From a virus: a stretch of 22,195 nt of DNA. Below, in pieces: positions 1 to 7,860 of the stretch (positions are counted from its first letter, which is position 1; each line of letters starts with the position of its first letter). Made by a program: the position numbers and the translations under genes. The stretch is from IMG/VR virus record IMGVR_UViG_3300007540_000130, positions 1-22,195 of that record. One strand, 5' to 3'. Below the pieces are notes generated by a model. The model saw only the letters and a program-made list of their open reading frames with translations, ran no database searches and was not told where the DNA came from.

Positions 1-2
1 CA

Positions 3-1505
3 ACAGGGCCAACAGGTCCAACCGGACCAAAAGGTAATACTGGATCTCAAGGCCCACAGGGAATACAAGGCTCACAGGGTAGTGCAGGATGGGGTATATC
101 AATGCAAGGTCAAGTTTCCGCATCATCTGGTTTACCATCAAGTGGTAATTCAAATGGTGACGCTTATATAGTGCAATCAGATGATTCTATATGGGTGTGG
201 ACATCAGCAGATGGATGGGTTTCAGGTGGATCTATTAAAGGTACGCAAGGTGTAAAAGGTAACACTGGATCTCAAGGACCACAAGGGGCTAAGGGTAACA
301 CTGGTAGTCAAGGTCCTCAAGGAATACAAGGAATACAAGGACCAGCTGGTCCAAAAGGAAACACTGGATCAACAGGTGGTATAGGACCACAAGGTCCAAA
401 AGGTAATACCGGTGCAACAGGTTTACAAGGTGCGGCTGGTAATGATGGTGCTGATGGTAGTAATGGATCAACAGGACCACAAGGCCCAAAAGGAAACACT
501 GGAGCTGTAGGAGCTGCTGGAGGAACTGGCCCAGCTGGAGCTAAAGGAAATACAGGCTCTCAAGGAGCCACGGGTCCACAAGGACCTAGAGGATATACTG
601 GTGCGGCTGGCTCTAACGGTACCGATGGTGCTAAAGGAGATAAAGGTGATACAGGACCTACTGGACCAACAGGACCAAAAGGTTCAACTGGAGCTGCTGG
701 AGCAGTTGGTTCTCAAGGACCAAGAGGATATACAGGATTAACAGGACCTGCAGGGACAAATGGAACAAACGGAAGTCAAGGACCTAAAGGTAATACAGGC
801 TCCGCAGGCGCAACAGGACCAAAAGGAGACAAAGGAGATCCCGGAGCTACTGGTGGTACAGGAGCGCAAGGGCCAAGAGGATATACTGGTGCCGCAGGAG
901 GTACTGGTCCACAAGGACCTGCCGGAGCAAAAGGCTCAACAGGTGCGGCTGGCGCAAAAGGTGATACTGGAGCAGCGGGTACAAACGGTACAAACGGAAG
1001 TCAAGGACCTAAAGGAGACAAAGGTAGTACTGGATCAACTGGGCCTCAAGGAGCACCAGGATTAGCAGGAGCTACTGGACCTCAAGGTGCTAAGGGTAAT
1101 ACTGGATCTACCGGTTCGCAAGGACCAACAGGACCAGCTGGTTCAACATCATATTCTGCAGGTAATTTAACAAGTCAAGGTTATGGTAGCGGTAATCTTA
1201 CATGGCGACAAGGCTCTACTAATTTTGCTGGCCACACAGGTTGGGCTAGTAATATAATAAGTAACCACGGTGATGGATCTAACTATTATAATCAAATGAT
1301 AACACTGCCTTTCTGGGGAGCTCCTAGCTATTCTAGATTAGAAGGTGGTACTCAAAAAGGGCCATGGGTTTTCTTAACAGAAGAAAATCAGGGTAACTAT
1401 ATAAATGGATTTTCTGGCGAACAAGAAGTTATTGTTCCAGACGGCAAAGGCACTAAAACTGTAACTTTTGGTTACCAAAATGGTTTATTAAAATCAATAA
1501 AATAA
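3..1505 (+). CDS. Collagen-like phage fibre protein, 5' end outside the window
   Basis: The frame is open from base 3 with no start codon until the ATG at 102. That ATG is internal, because Gly-X-Y triplets already run from base 6 to 86 in the same frame. The visible order is: a first collagen segment (6-86); a compact non-collagen insert (about 90-239) with a GDAYIV...WVW...GWV pattern that recurs in phage fibre proteins; a second collagen segment of 101 uninterrupted Gly-X-Y triplets (240-1148), rich in KGNTG, PRGYTG and GPQ; then a globular C-terminal domain of about 118 residues ending in GYQNGLLKSIK. Collagen repeats form trimeric rods, and such proteins usually serve as tail or head fibres that reach the host surface. 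The C-terminal domain would act as a trimer cap or receptor-binding tip; that role is inferred. It is followed after 6 bases by the next gene. Confidence 0.85.
   Translation, partial: TGPTGPTGPKGNTGSQGPQGIQGSQGSAGWGISMQGQVSASSGLPSSGNSNGDAYIVQSDDSIWVWTSADGWVSGGSIKGTQGVKGNTGSQGPQGAKGNTGSQGPQGIQGIQGPAGPKGNTGSTGGIGPQGPKGNTGATGLQGAAGNDGADGSNGSTGPQGPKGNTGAVGAAGGTGPAGAKGNTGSQGATGPQGPRGYTGAAGSNGTDGAKGDKGDTGPTGPTGPKGSTGAAGAVGSQGPRGYTGLTGPAGTNGTNGSQGPKGNTGSAGATGPKGDKGDPGATGGTGAQGPRGYTGAAGGTGPQGPAGAKGSTGAAGAKGDTGAAGTNGTNGSQGPKGDKGSTGSTGPQGAPGLAGATGPQGAKGNTGSTGSQGPTGPAGSTSYSAGNLTSQGYGSGNLTWRQGSTNFAGHTGWASNIISNHGDGSNYYNQMITLPFWGAPSYSRLEGGTQKGPWVFLTEENQGNYINGFSGEQEVIVPDGKGTKTVTFGYQNGLLKSIK
6..1148 (+). repeat. 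Collagen Gly-X-Y coding repeats in two blocks
   Basis: A 9-base periodicity (ggn-nnn-nnn) fills 6-86 and 240-1148, separated by about 150 bases that encode a non-repetitive insert. Near-identical units recur, for example those encoding GPKGNTG and GPRGYTG (the latter near 580, 717 and 872). Such DNA can expand, contract or recombine by slippage, and it creates long open frames on both strands that are not genes. Confidence 0.85.
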
Positions 1506-1511
1506 ATAAAA

Positions 1512-1853
1512 ATGGCAATTACTTACAAATTTGAAATTCACAAAATAAACGCACTTGTTGAATCGCAAGGAAAAACAAACTTAATAACTAGAGTACATTA
1601 CACCTATTCTGGCTCTAAAGATGTTAGTGGTACTAAATATTCTGCAGACATAGGTGGTACGCAAAGCTTTGAGTATACAGATGGAGATGATTTTGTAGCT
1701 TACGAAAACACAGAAGCATTTGAGCGTATCGTAGTTGGGTGGTTAGAAACAGCTTTAGACCTAAGTGAATTACAGAGTCGTATCACAAGTATTATAGACG
1801 AAAAAATAACACCAGTTGATAATGATCTTTATTTTACATGGCAAGACTCATAA
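1512..1853 (+). CDS. Small conserved-type phage protein, function unknown
   Basis: This encodes a 113-residue soluble protein that follows the fibre gene by 6 bases after an A-rich leader (aataaaa). No signal peptide or membrane segment is visible. The first half reads as beta strands (MAITYKFEIHKI, then LITRVHYTYSG), the second as a helix (WLETALDLSELQSRITSIIDEKI). It ends in an acidic/aromatic tail with DLYFTWQDS. The overall plan resembles small hypothetical proteins found next to tail-fibre genes in marine phages, including cyanophages. I recognise the type but not a function. The adjacency suggests a virion accessory or fibre-associated role; this is inference from position only. Confidence 0.7.
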   Translation: MAITYKFEIHKINALVESQGKTNLITRVHYTYSGSKDVSGTKYSADIGGTQSFEYTDGDDFVAYENTEAFERIVVGWLETALDLSELQSRITSIIDEKITPVDNDLYFTWQDS

Positions 1854-1916
1854 CATTTATAAATTAAAAGAAATAAGTGATTAGTATATATAGGATTAAT
1901 AATTAAATATAATAAA
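1854..1916 (+). promoter_or_regulatory. AT-rich leader between fibre module and packaging module
   Basis: These 63 bases are almost entirely A/T (runs such as tagtatatatagg and taataattaaatataataaa) and separate the fibre-side genes from a chain of overlapping genes that leads to the terminase. It is one of few places where a promoter could sit. I could not match it cleanly to the Bacteroidetes consensus (TTTG near -33, TAnnTTTG near -7), so this is a candidate only. Confidence 0.2.
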
Positions 1917-2171
1917 ATGGCAAAAAAAATTAAAAAACAAGAATTACAGGATTTACAAGCTTTAGTTGGCGAGATAAATCAAATAAAATTGCAAATAGGT
2001 GATATTGAAGTACAAAAACATATGTTACTTCACAAAGCCGCTTCAATTGAAAGCAATGAGCTAAAAGAATTTCAAGAGAAGCTAGAAGATGCTTATGGTA
2101 AAGTTAACGTGAGTATCTCTGATGGCTCTATAACAGAAATAGAACAAGATGAGCCTAGTAAGAAAGATTAG
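1917..2171 (+). CDS. Small coiled-coil phage protein
   Basis: This 84-residue protein is mostly one long amphipathic helix. It starts with MAKKIKKQELQDLQ, continues through a heptad-like stretch (residues about 5-60: leucines and isoleucines alternating with Lys, Glu and Gln), and ends in a short strand (GKVNVSISDGSI) and an acidic tail (IEQDEPSKKD). This is the layout of a common class of small phage proteins with a helical hairpin followed by YGxVNVxIxDG. The function is not known to me. It is the first gene of a run of overlapping genes up to the terminase, and its last 23 bases overlap the next gene in another frame, suggesting co-translation. Confidence 0.7.
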   Translation: MAKKIKKQELQDLQALVGEINQIKLQIGDIEVQKHMLLHKAASIESNELKEFQEKLEDAYGKVNVSISDGSITEIEQDEPSKKD

Positions 2172-2367
2172 TATAGGTAAAGACTATAAAAACGATTCAA
2201 TGCATTACTCCGTGGGCCAAGAGGTTTACGGAGGACATGTTATTGATTGTATTCTTGAAGAAAAAGACAAGTACTGTATATTTATTAAAAAAGGTGTAGA
2301 TGTTTTACCGTGGAAAGACTTTAATAAAAACATGGCTATTTCTGTTGAATACAACTTGGATTATTAA
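2149..2367 (+). CDS. Small phage protein of unknown function
   Basis: This 72-residue protein has the pattern ISIGKDYKNDSMHYSVGQEV, then GGHVIDCILEE, a short strand YCIFIKKG, and an end in WKDFNKNMAISVEYNLDY, which suggests a small beta-rich fold. The chosen ATG at 2149 overlaps the previous gene by 23 bases. An ATG at 2200 (residue 18) is possible but would cut off the ISIGKDYK segment, which looks like part of the domain. The TAA stop shares its last base with the next ATG (taatg at 2365-2369), a typical translational-coupling junction. I do not recognise a function; proteins of this kind occur near terminase genes of Bacteroidetes and marine phages as far as I recall. Confidence 0.65.
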   Translation: MSLVRKISIGKDYKNDSMHYSVGQEVYGGHVIDCILEEKDKYCIFIKKGVDVLPWKDFNKNMAISVEYNLDY

Positions 2368-2963
2368 TGAAGAGTGTAACAAACTTTATAGTAAAACCTA
2401 AAAACAAAAGATACAACAACACTAAAAAAATAGGTGATAAAGAGTTAATATTAAACACGGAAATATTTACTCACCAAAACGTAAGCAGAAATGCTATTGT
2501 TTTGCAGACGCCAACAGTGGGTTGCACAGACATAAAGCAAGGTGACGAAGTAATAGTACATCACAACGTTTTTAGAAGATGGAAAGATATAAGAAATAAA
2601 GAGAAAAACTCTAAGGCTTTTTACAAAGAAGATATGTATTTTGTAATGCCTGATCAAATATTTGCTTATAAAAGAAACAGCGTCTGGAACGCAGTTAAAG
2701 GTTTTAGCTTTATAAAACCACTAGAAAACCAAGATAACTTCTCTATGGACAAGGAAATGCCTTTAATAGGCATCGTAAGACACGTAGATCCAGAATTAAA
2801 AAGCCAAAATATAAAATTAAACTCTTTAGTAGGTTTTAAACCTAACTCAGAATATGAGTTTGTTATTGAAGGCGAAAGACTTTATAGAGTTCCAACATTT
2901 GCAATTACAATTAAATATGAATATCAAGGAAACGAAAAAGAATATAATCCAAGCTGGTCATAA
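2367..2963 (+). CDS. GroES-like protein, possibly with two GroES-type domains
   Basis: This 198-residue protein has features of the GroES/gp31 co-chaperonin fold. Residues 7-11 (FIVKP) open the first half, followed by SRNAIVLQTP (40-49), DIKQGDEVIVHHNVF (55-69) and MYFVMPDQIFAYK (90-102), matching the GroES order of first strand, mobile loop, GxVxxVG-like strand, xGDxV and final strand. The second half repeats the plan: GFSFIKPLE (112-120), PLIGIVRHV (132-140), NIKLNSLVGF (148-157) and YRVPTFAITI (173-182). Phage GroES homologues such as T4 gp31 help host GroEL fold the capsid protein, and this gene lies in the head/packaging cluster, which fits. The assignment rests on pattern reading and should be tested by profile search. 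Its start overlaps the previous stop by one base, and its end overlaps the next gene by 47 bases. Confidence 0.5.
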   Translation: MKSVTNFIVKPKNKRYNNTKKIGDKELILNTEIFTHQNVSRNAIVLQTPTVGCTDIKQGDEVIVHHNVFRRWKDIRNKEKNSKAFYKEDMYFVMPDQIFAYKRNSVWNAVKGFSFIKPLENQDNFSMDKEMPLIGIVRHVDPELKSQNIKLNSLVGFKPNSEYEFVIEGERLYRVPTFAITIKYEYQGNEKEYNPSWS

Positions 2964-3192
2964 AGCTGTTGAAGAGCTTATAAAAGTAGCTGGTGAAAAA
3001 ATAGTTGATTCAGGAGACGATATATCTGCAGATAGATTAAAGAACGCTGCAGCTACTAAAAAGTTAGCTATATTTGATGCTTTCGAGATATTAAATAGAA
3101 TACAAGACGAAGAGGATATGCTTAACAATGTTGTAAAAGCAGAGGTTGAAGAAACATCATTTGGTGGTTTTGCAGAAAGAAGATCTAAGTAA
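2917..3192 (+). CDS. Small helical protein, candidate small terminase subunit
   Basis: This 91-residue, mostly helical protein has MNIKETKKNIIQAGHK, then VEELIKVAGEKIV, SADRLKNAAATKKLAIFDAF and ILNRIQDEEDML, with a basic end (FAERRSK). The ATG at 2917 is chosen. An in-frame ATG at 2854 would add 21 residues and enlarge the overlap with the upstream gene from 47 to 110 bases, and the extra residues do not look like part of the fold. The TAA overlaps the ATG of the terminase large subunit (taatg at 3190-3194). Size, helical content and position directly before the large subunit are what a small terminase subunit shows, but no DNA-binding motif is clear. It could also be an unrelated conserved phage protein. 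Confidence 0.55.
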   Translation: MNIKETKKNIIQAGHKAVEELIKVAGEKIVDSGDDISADRLKNAAATKKLAIFDAFEILNRIQDEEDMLNNVVKAEVEETSFGGFAERRSK

Positions 3193-5405
3193 TGTACAAG
3201 CAGAGTCTATACAAGGTTGTAGAACCTATTAAAATAAATACCATAAAAAGACTTAATAAGTCTAAAAAATGGAAGTACGGATATAACAAAGAACACGACA
3301 TTGTTGTTATATCTAAAACGGGTCAGATAGGTGAAATATATGAAATACAAAATTTTCAAATAGCATTACCAAAACACACAGATGTTTATAAATTTGATAG
3401 TGACAAATGGGAGGTAAATGAATATCCCTCTGAGTTAAAAAGAATAAAAACTATATTTGATTGGAAAAATTATCCAGATGATTTTAAGAAAAAATATATA
3501 GATTACATAGAAAGTGAGTTTAAAAAAAGAGAAGAAGGTTTTTGGTATTACAATAAAGGCGTTCCTACTTATATTACTGGTACTCACTACATGTACTTGC
3601 AATGGTCCAAGATTGATGTTGGGCAACCAGACTTTAGAGAAGCAAATAGATTATTCTATATATTCTGGGAAGCTTGTAAAGCAGATACAAGATGCTACGG
3701 AATGTGTTATCTTAAAAATAGACGTTCAGGATTCTCTTTTATGGCTTCAGGAGAAACAGTTAACCAAGCCACAATATCATCTGACGCTAGGTTCGGTATT
3801 TTATCTAAATCAGGACCAGATGCTAAAAAAATGTTTACCGATAAAGTCGTGCCAATATCAGTTAACTACCCTTTCTTCTTTAAACCAATACAAGACGGTA
3901 TGGATCGTCCAAAAACAGAATTAGCATATAGAGTACCAGCTAGCAAGTTAACAAGAAGAAGTATTGTAAGTTCTGAAAAACCAGAAGAATTAGAGGGATT
4001 AGATACAACTATTGATTGGAAAAACACAGGTGACAATAGTTATGATGGTGAAAAGCTTAAGTTACTAGTACACGATGAGTCTGGTAAGTGGGAGAGACCT
4101 AACAACATATTAAACAACTGGAGAGTTACAAAGACAACACTTAGACTAGGTTCTAGAATAATAGGTAAGTGTATGATGGGAAGTACGTCAAACGCTTTAG
4201 ATAAAGGTGGAGACAATTTTAAGAAACTATATAAAAATTCAGATGTTACAAAAAGAAACCGCAATGGACAGACAAGCTCGGGACTATATAGTTTGTTCAT
4301 ACCTATGGAATGGAACTACGAAGGATTCATTGATTCTTATGGGTTACCTGTCTTCGACACGCCTGACACAGAAAAAATTGGGCCTTTTGGCGAGACTATA
4401 GACACAGGTATATTAGAGCATTGGCAAAATGAAGTAGATGGATTAAAGAACGATGGTGATGCTTTAAATGAATTTTATAGGCAATTCCCAAGAACTGAAG
4501 AACACGCTTTCAGAGACGAAACAAAAAACAGTATATTTAATTTAGCAAAAATATACGAGCAAATAGATTTTAACGAGGATTTAAATAATACATCTCAAAT
4601 TACAGTAGGTAGTTTTCAGTGGGTTAATGGTATAAAAGATTCTAAGGTAATGTTTTATCCAAATCCAGATGGAAGATTTAAAGTTAGCTGGGTTCCACCT
4701 ATAAACAAACAGAATTACAGTGTAATTAAAAACGGCATTAAATATCCAGGCAATGAGCACATGGGTGCTTTTGGTTGTGACAGTTATGACATATCAGGTA
4801 CCGTTGATGGTAAAGGATCTAATGGCGCGCTGCATGGGTTGACAAAGTTTAGTATGGAAGATTGTCCACCTAATCAATTTTTTTTAGAATATGTAGCTAG
4901 ACCACAAACCGCTGAGATATTTTTTGAAGACGTTTTAATGGCGCTTATATTTTATGGGATGCCTTTACTTGCTGAAAATAATAAACCTCGTCTATTGTAT
5001 TATTTAAGAAGACGTTGTTATAGAGGTTATTCTATGAATAGACCTGACAGAGTTTGGAACAAGCTTTCAACAGCTGAAAAAGAAGTAGGTGGTATACCTA
5101 ACTCAAGTGAAGATATTAAGCAAGCACACGCTGCTGCTATTGAAATGTATATACAAGATCATGTTGGATTAAAGTCTGACAATACGTATGGAACATGCTA
5201 TTTTAACGAAACATTACAAGACTGGGCAAAGTTTGACATTAATAATCGTACAAAGTTTGATGCGGCTATTAGTTCAGGATTAGCTATCATGGCTTGTAAT
5301 AGACATTTATACAGAGCAAACCCCATTATGAAAAAAGAAAAATTAAACTTAAGCATAGCTAAATACGGACAATCAGGTATGCGTTCAAAACTAATAGAAA
5401 ATTAA
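3192..5405 (+). CDS. terL: Terminase large subunit (DNA packaging ATPase and nuclease)
   Basis: This 737-residue protein is the motor that cuts concatemeric DNA and drives it through the portal into the prohead. The ATPase half carries a P-loop region at residues 175-182 (KNRRSGFS), a Walker B at 291-296 (hydrophobic strand, then His, Asp295, Glu296) and a coupling-type motif GKCMMGSTSNA just after. The P-loop is atypical: the usual Lys before Ser/Thr is Phe here. The C-terminal half fits the RNase H-like nuclease, with Asp530 in GCDSYDIS, Glu595 in PLLAENNK and Asp690 in FDAAISSGLA as the likely metal ligands. Length is somewhat above the usual 450-700. It starts one base inside the stop of the preceding small gene and is followed by the portal after a single base. 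Confidence 0.88.
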   Translation: MYKQSLYKVVEPIKINTIKRLNKSKKWKYGYNKEHDIVVISKTGQIGEIYEIQNFQIALPKHTDVYKFDSDKWEVNEYPSELKRIKTIFDWKNYPDDFKKKYIDYIESEFKKREEGFWYYNKGVPTYITGTHYMYLQWSKIDVGQPDFREANRLFYIFWEACKADTRCYGMCYLKNRRSGFSFMASGETVNQATISSDARFGILSKSGPDAKKMFTDKVVPISVNYPFFFKPIQDGMDRPKTELAYRVPASKLTRRSIVSSEKPEELEGLDTTIDWKNTGDNSYDGEKLKLLVHDESGKWERPNNILNNWRVTKTTLRLGSRIIGKCMMGSTSNALDKGGDNFKKLYKNSDVTKRNRNGQTSSGLYSLFIPMEWNYEGFIDSYGLPVFDTPDTEKIGPFGETIDTGILEHWQNEVDGLKNDGDALNEFYRQFPRTEEHAFRDETKNSIFNLAKIYEQIDFNEDLNNTSQITVGSFQWVNGIKDSKVMFYPNPDGRFKVSWVPPINKQNYSVIKNGIKYPGNEHMGAFGCDSYDISGTVDGKGSNGALHGLTKFSMEDCPPNQFFLEYVARPQTAEIFFEDVLMALIFYGMPLLAENNKPRLLYYLRRRCYRGYSMNRPDRVWNKLSTAEKEVGGIPNSSEDIKQAHAAAIEMYIQDHVGLKSDNTYGTCYFNETLQDWAKFDINNRTKFDAAISSGLAIMACNRHLYRANPIMKKEKLNLSIAKYGQSGMRSKLIEN

Positions 5406-5406
5406 T

Positions 5407-7830
5407 ATGGCTGAGTCAGTTGTAAAAGGTTATTTTCCGAGTCAAGTTGTACCTGACGCAGAGAAGTTAAGCGCCGAATATGGTTTACAAGTAGGTAAAG
5501 CCATAGAGTATGAATGGTTTGATGGATCTACATCTAATCAAAGATATAATCAGCACCAAGCTGAGTTTCATAAATTGAGACTATATGCTAGAGGTGAACA
5601 ACCTATACAAAAGTATAAAGATGAATTATCTGTTAATGGAGATTTATCTTATTTAAATTTAGACTGGAAACCAGTTCCTATTGTACCAAAATTTGTAGAT
5701 ATAGTTGTTAACGGTATATCAGAAAGATCGTTTGATATAAAGTGTTATTCTCAAGATCCTTATGGTATAGAGAAAAGAACTAAGTACATGGAGTCTATAT
5801 TAAGAGACATGAAAACTAAAGATTTAAACTTATTTGCTGAAGAAGCATTTGGTATATCTTTGTTTGAGTCGCCTCCAGAGTTACTACCAAACTCACAAGA
5901 AGAGCTAGACTTACATATGAAGCTTAGTTATAAGCAAGGTATAGAACTAGCTGAAGAGCAAGCTATAAACGTTTTGCTTAAAGGTAATAGATATGATCTT
6001 ACTAAAAAAAGAGTAAATTACGACTTAGCAACCATAGGAATAGGTTGTGTTAAAAATACATTTACAAAATCAGAAGGAGTAAAGGTTGAATACGTTGATC
6101 CAGCTAATATAGTTTATTCATATACAGAAGATCCAGATTTTCAAGATATATATTACGTAGGTGAAATAAAAACTATACCTATAAACGAACTTAAAAAAGA
6201 GTTTCCTGATTTAACAGATGAAGATTTAAAGGCTATACAAAGTCAAAGCATCCATCAAAATAGTTATTCAACTAATAGATATAATTCTTCTCATTACGAT
6301 GATAAGAATCAAATACAAGTTTTGTACTTTAACTACAAGACTTATATGAATGAAGTTTATAAAGTTAAAGAAACAGCTACAGGAGCTGAAAAAATAATAT
6401 TAAGAGATGATACTTTTGATCCACCTATCAATGAAATGACAGGTAATTTTGGTAAAATATCAAGATCATTAGAAGTTTTATATGAAGGTTGTTTAATTTT
6501 AGGTACAGATTATCTTTTGAGATGGGAAATGGCTAAAAATATGATGAGGCCTAAAAGTGATTATAGTAAAGTTAAAATGAACTACGCTATAAACGCTCCT
6601 AGAATGTACAAAGGTAGAATTGATTCATTAGTAAAACGTATAACAGGGTTTGCTGACATGATTCAACTAACACACCTTAAGCTTCAACAGGTTATGTCTA
6701 GAATGGTTCCAGACGGTGTTTACTTAGACGCTGACGGACTAGCTGAAGTTGATCTTGGTAATGGTACAAATTATAATCCTCAAGAAGCGTTAAATATGTT
6801 CTTTCAGACGGGATCTATAATAGGTAGGTCTTTTACTTCTGAAGGAGATATGAATCCAGGTAAGGTACCTATTCAAGAAATACAAAGCGGTAGTGGTGGT
6901 CAGAAAATACAAAGCTTGATAACAAACTACAACTACTATATGCAAATGATAAGAGACGTCACCGGTTTAAATGAAGCTAGAGACGGTAGTACTCCAGATA
7001 GTAGAGCTTTAGTAGGTGTTCAAAAACTAGCTGCTGCAAATTCAAACACAGCAACAAGGCATATATTACAGTCTGGTTTAGCTTTAACTCAAGAGTTAGC
7101 GGAAGGCTTGTCTCTTAGAATATCTGACATATTAGAGTTTTCTCCAACAAAAGAGGCTTTTATACAAAAAATAGGAAATCAAAACGTAGGTATATTAGAA
7201 GATATATCTAATCTATATTTACATGATTTTGGTATATTTATAGAGTTAACACCTGATGATGAAGAAAAAGCTGTTTTAGAAAACAACATACAAGCAGCTG
7301 TTGCAGGTGGTTTAATAGATTTAGAAGACGCTATAGATCTTAGAGAGATAAAAAACATAAAGCTAGCAAACCAACTATTAAAGCAAAGAAGAAAAAAGAA
7401 ACAAGACAGAGATCAACAGATACAACAAGAGAATATGCAGGCTCAAGCTCAAGCAAATGCTCAGGCTCAGCAGGTTGCAGCTCAAGCTGAAGTACAAAAA
7501 TCTCAAGCTCTTTTTCAAATTCAATCTCAAATGGAGCAGCTTAAGGGCCAAATGAAGTCTCAACAAATGCAACAAGAAGCTATGTTGAAGAAAGATTTAA
7601 TGACCTTAGAGTTTGAATTTAATATGAAGCTAAAAGGAATTGAAGCTGATGGCGCTAAAAACAAAGAAGCTTACAAGGAAGATCGTAAAGACGAAAGAAC
7701 AAAAATACAAGCAACTCAACAAAGCGAGTTGATAGATCAAAGAAAAAATGACTCATCACCTAAAGATTTTGAATCTGCAGGTAATGACAACATGAGTGGT
7801 TTTGACATGGGCCAGTTTGGACCTATGTAA
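5407..7830 (+). CDS. Portal protein (head-tail connector, DNA channel)
   Basis: This 807-residue protein forms the dodecameric ring through which DNA enters and leaves the capsid. It begins one base after the terminase stop, the usual neighbour. N-terminal residues about 50-110 form the clip/wing region (LRLYARGEQPIQKYKDE, then VPIVPKFVDIVVNGISE). A typical portal segment VDPANIVYSYTEDPDF lies at about 229-244, and a long helical stem/crown region follows (about 400-640), including LTHLKLQQVMSRMVPDG and a TGLNEARDGSTPDSRALVG segment. From about residue 658 the protein turns into a Lys/Arg then Gln/Ala-rich coiled coil to about 780, ending in MSGFDMGQFGPM. The extended C-terminus resembles the helical barrel of long portals such as that of P22. 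Large size is in line with portals of crAss-like and related podophages. Confidence 0.87.
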   Translation: MAESVVKGYFPSQVVPDAEKLSAEYGLQVGKAIEYEWFDGSTSNQRYNQHQAEFHKLRLYARGEQPIQKYKDELSVNGDLSYLNLDWKPVPIVPKFVDIVVNGISERSFDIKCYSQDPYGIEKRTKYMESILRDMKTKDLNLFAEEAFGISLFESPPELLPNSQEELDLHMKLSYKQGIELAEEQAINVLLKGNRYDLTKKRVNYDLATIGIGCVKNTFTKSEGVKVEYVDPANIVYSYTEDPDFQDIYYVGEIKTIPINELKKEFPDLTDEDLKAIQSQSIHQNSYSTNRYNSSHYDDKNQIQVLYFNYKTYMNEVYKVKETATGAEKIILRDDTFDPPINEMTGNFGKISRSLEVLYEGCLILGTDYLLRWEMAKNMMRPKSDYSKVKMNYAINAPRMYKGRIDSLVKRITGFADMIQLTHLKLQQVMSRMVPDGVYLDADGLAEVDLGNGTNYNPQEALNMFFQTGSIIGRSFTSEGDMNPGKVPIQEIQSGSGGQKIQSLITNYNYYMQMIRDVTGLNEARDGSTPDSRALVGVQKLAAANSNTATRHILQSGLALTQELAEGLSLRISDILEFSPTKEAFIQKIGNQNVGILEDISNLYLHDFGIFIELTPDDEEKAVLENNIQAAVAGGLIDLEDAIDLREIKNIKLANQLLKQRRKKKQDRDQQIQQENMQAQAQANAQAQQVAAQAEVQKSQALFQIQSQMEQLKGQMKSQQMQQEAMLKKDLMTLEFEFNMKLKGIEADGAKNKEAYKEDRKDERTKIQATQQSELIDQRKNDSSPKDFESAGNDNMSGFDMGQFGPM

Positions 7831-7860
7831 TTAATTTTTATAATTTTATAATATTTTATT
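7831..7860 (+). promoter_or_regulatory. A/T-only spacer before the scaffold gene
   Basis: All 30 bases between the portal stop and the scaffold ATG are A or T, with T4-T5 tracts. No Shine-Dalgarno motif is present. It may act as an unstructured ribosome landing site and possibly a promoter -10 region; nothing in it forms a stable hairpin. Confidence 0.2.

Noticed and set aside
102-104. ATG at 102 as the start of the fibre gene
   Set aside because: The same frame already encodes collagen triplets from base 6, so the ATG is internal and the gene continues upstream of the window.
289-1065. Open frames on the other strand and in a second + frame across the collagen region
   Set aside because: They arise from the 9-base repeat; their translations are low-complexity mirror images (Pro/Cys or Leu/His rich) with no leader.
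240-1148. Periodic repeats as a CRISPR array or tandem satellite
   Set aside because: The period is 9 bases, in frame, and encodes Gly-X-Y; there are no unique spacers between identical repeats.
2854-2916. ATG at 2854 as the start of the small gene before the terminase
   Set aside because: It would overlap the upstream gene by 110 bases, and the added residues look like the shifted frame of that gene. The ATG at 2917 fits better.
3514-3924. A 136-codon + frame inside the terminase gene, whose start looks like a lipoprotein signal
   Set aside because: It lies wholly inside the strongly supported terminase frame. The hydrophobic start with Cys is a chance reading of another frame.
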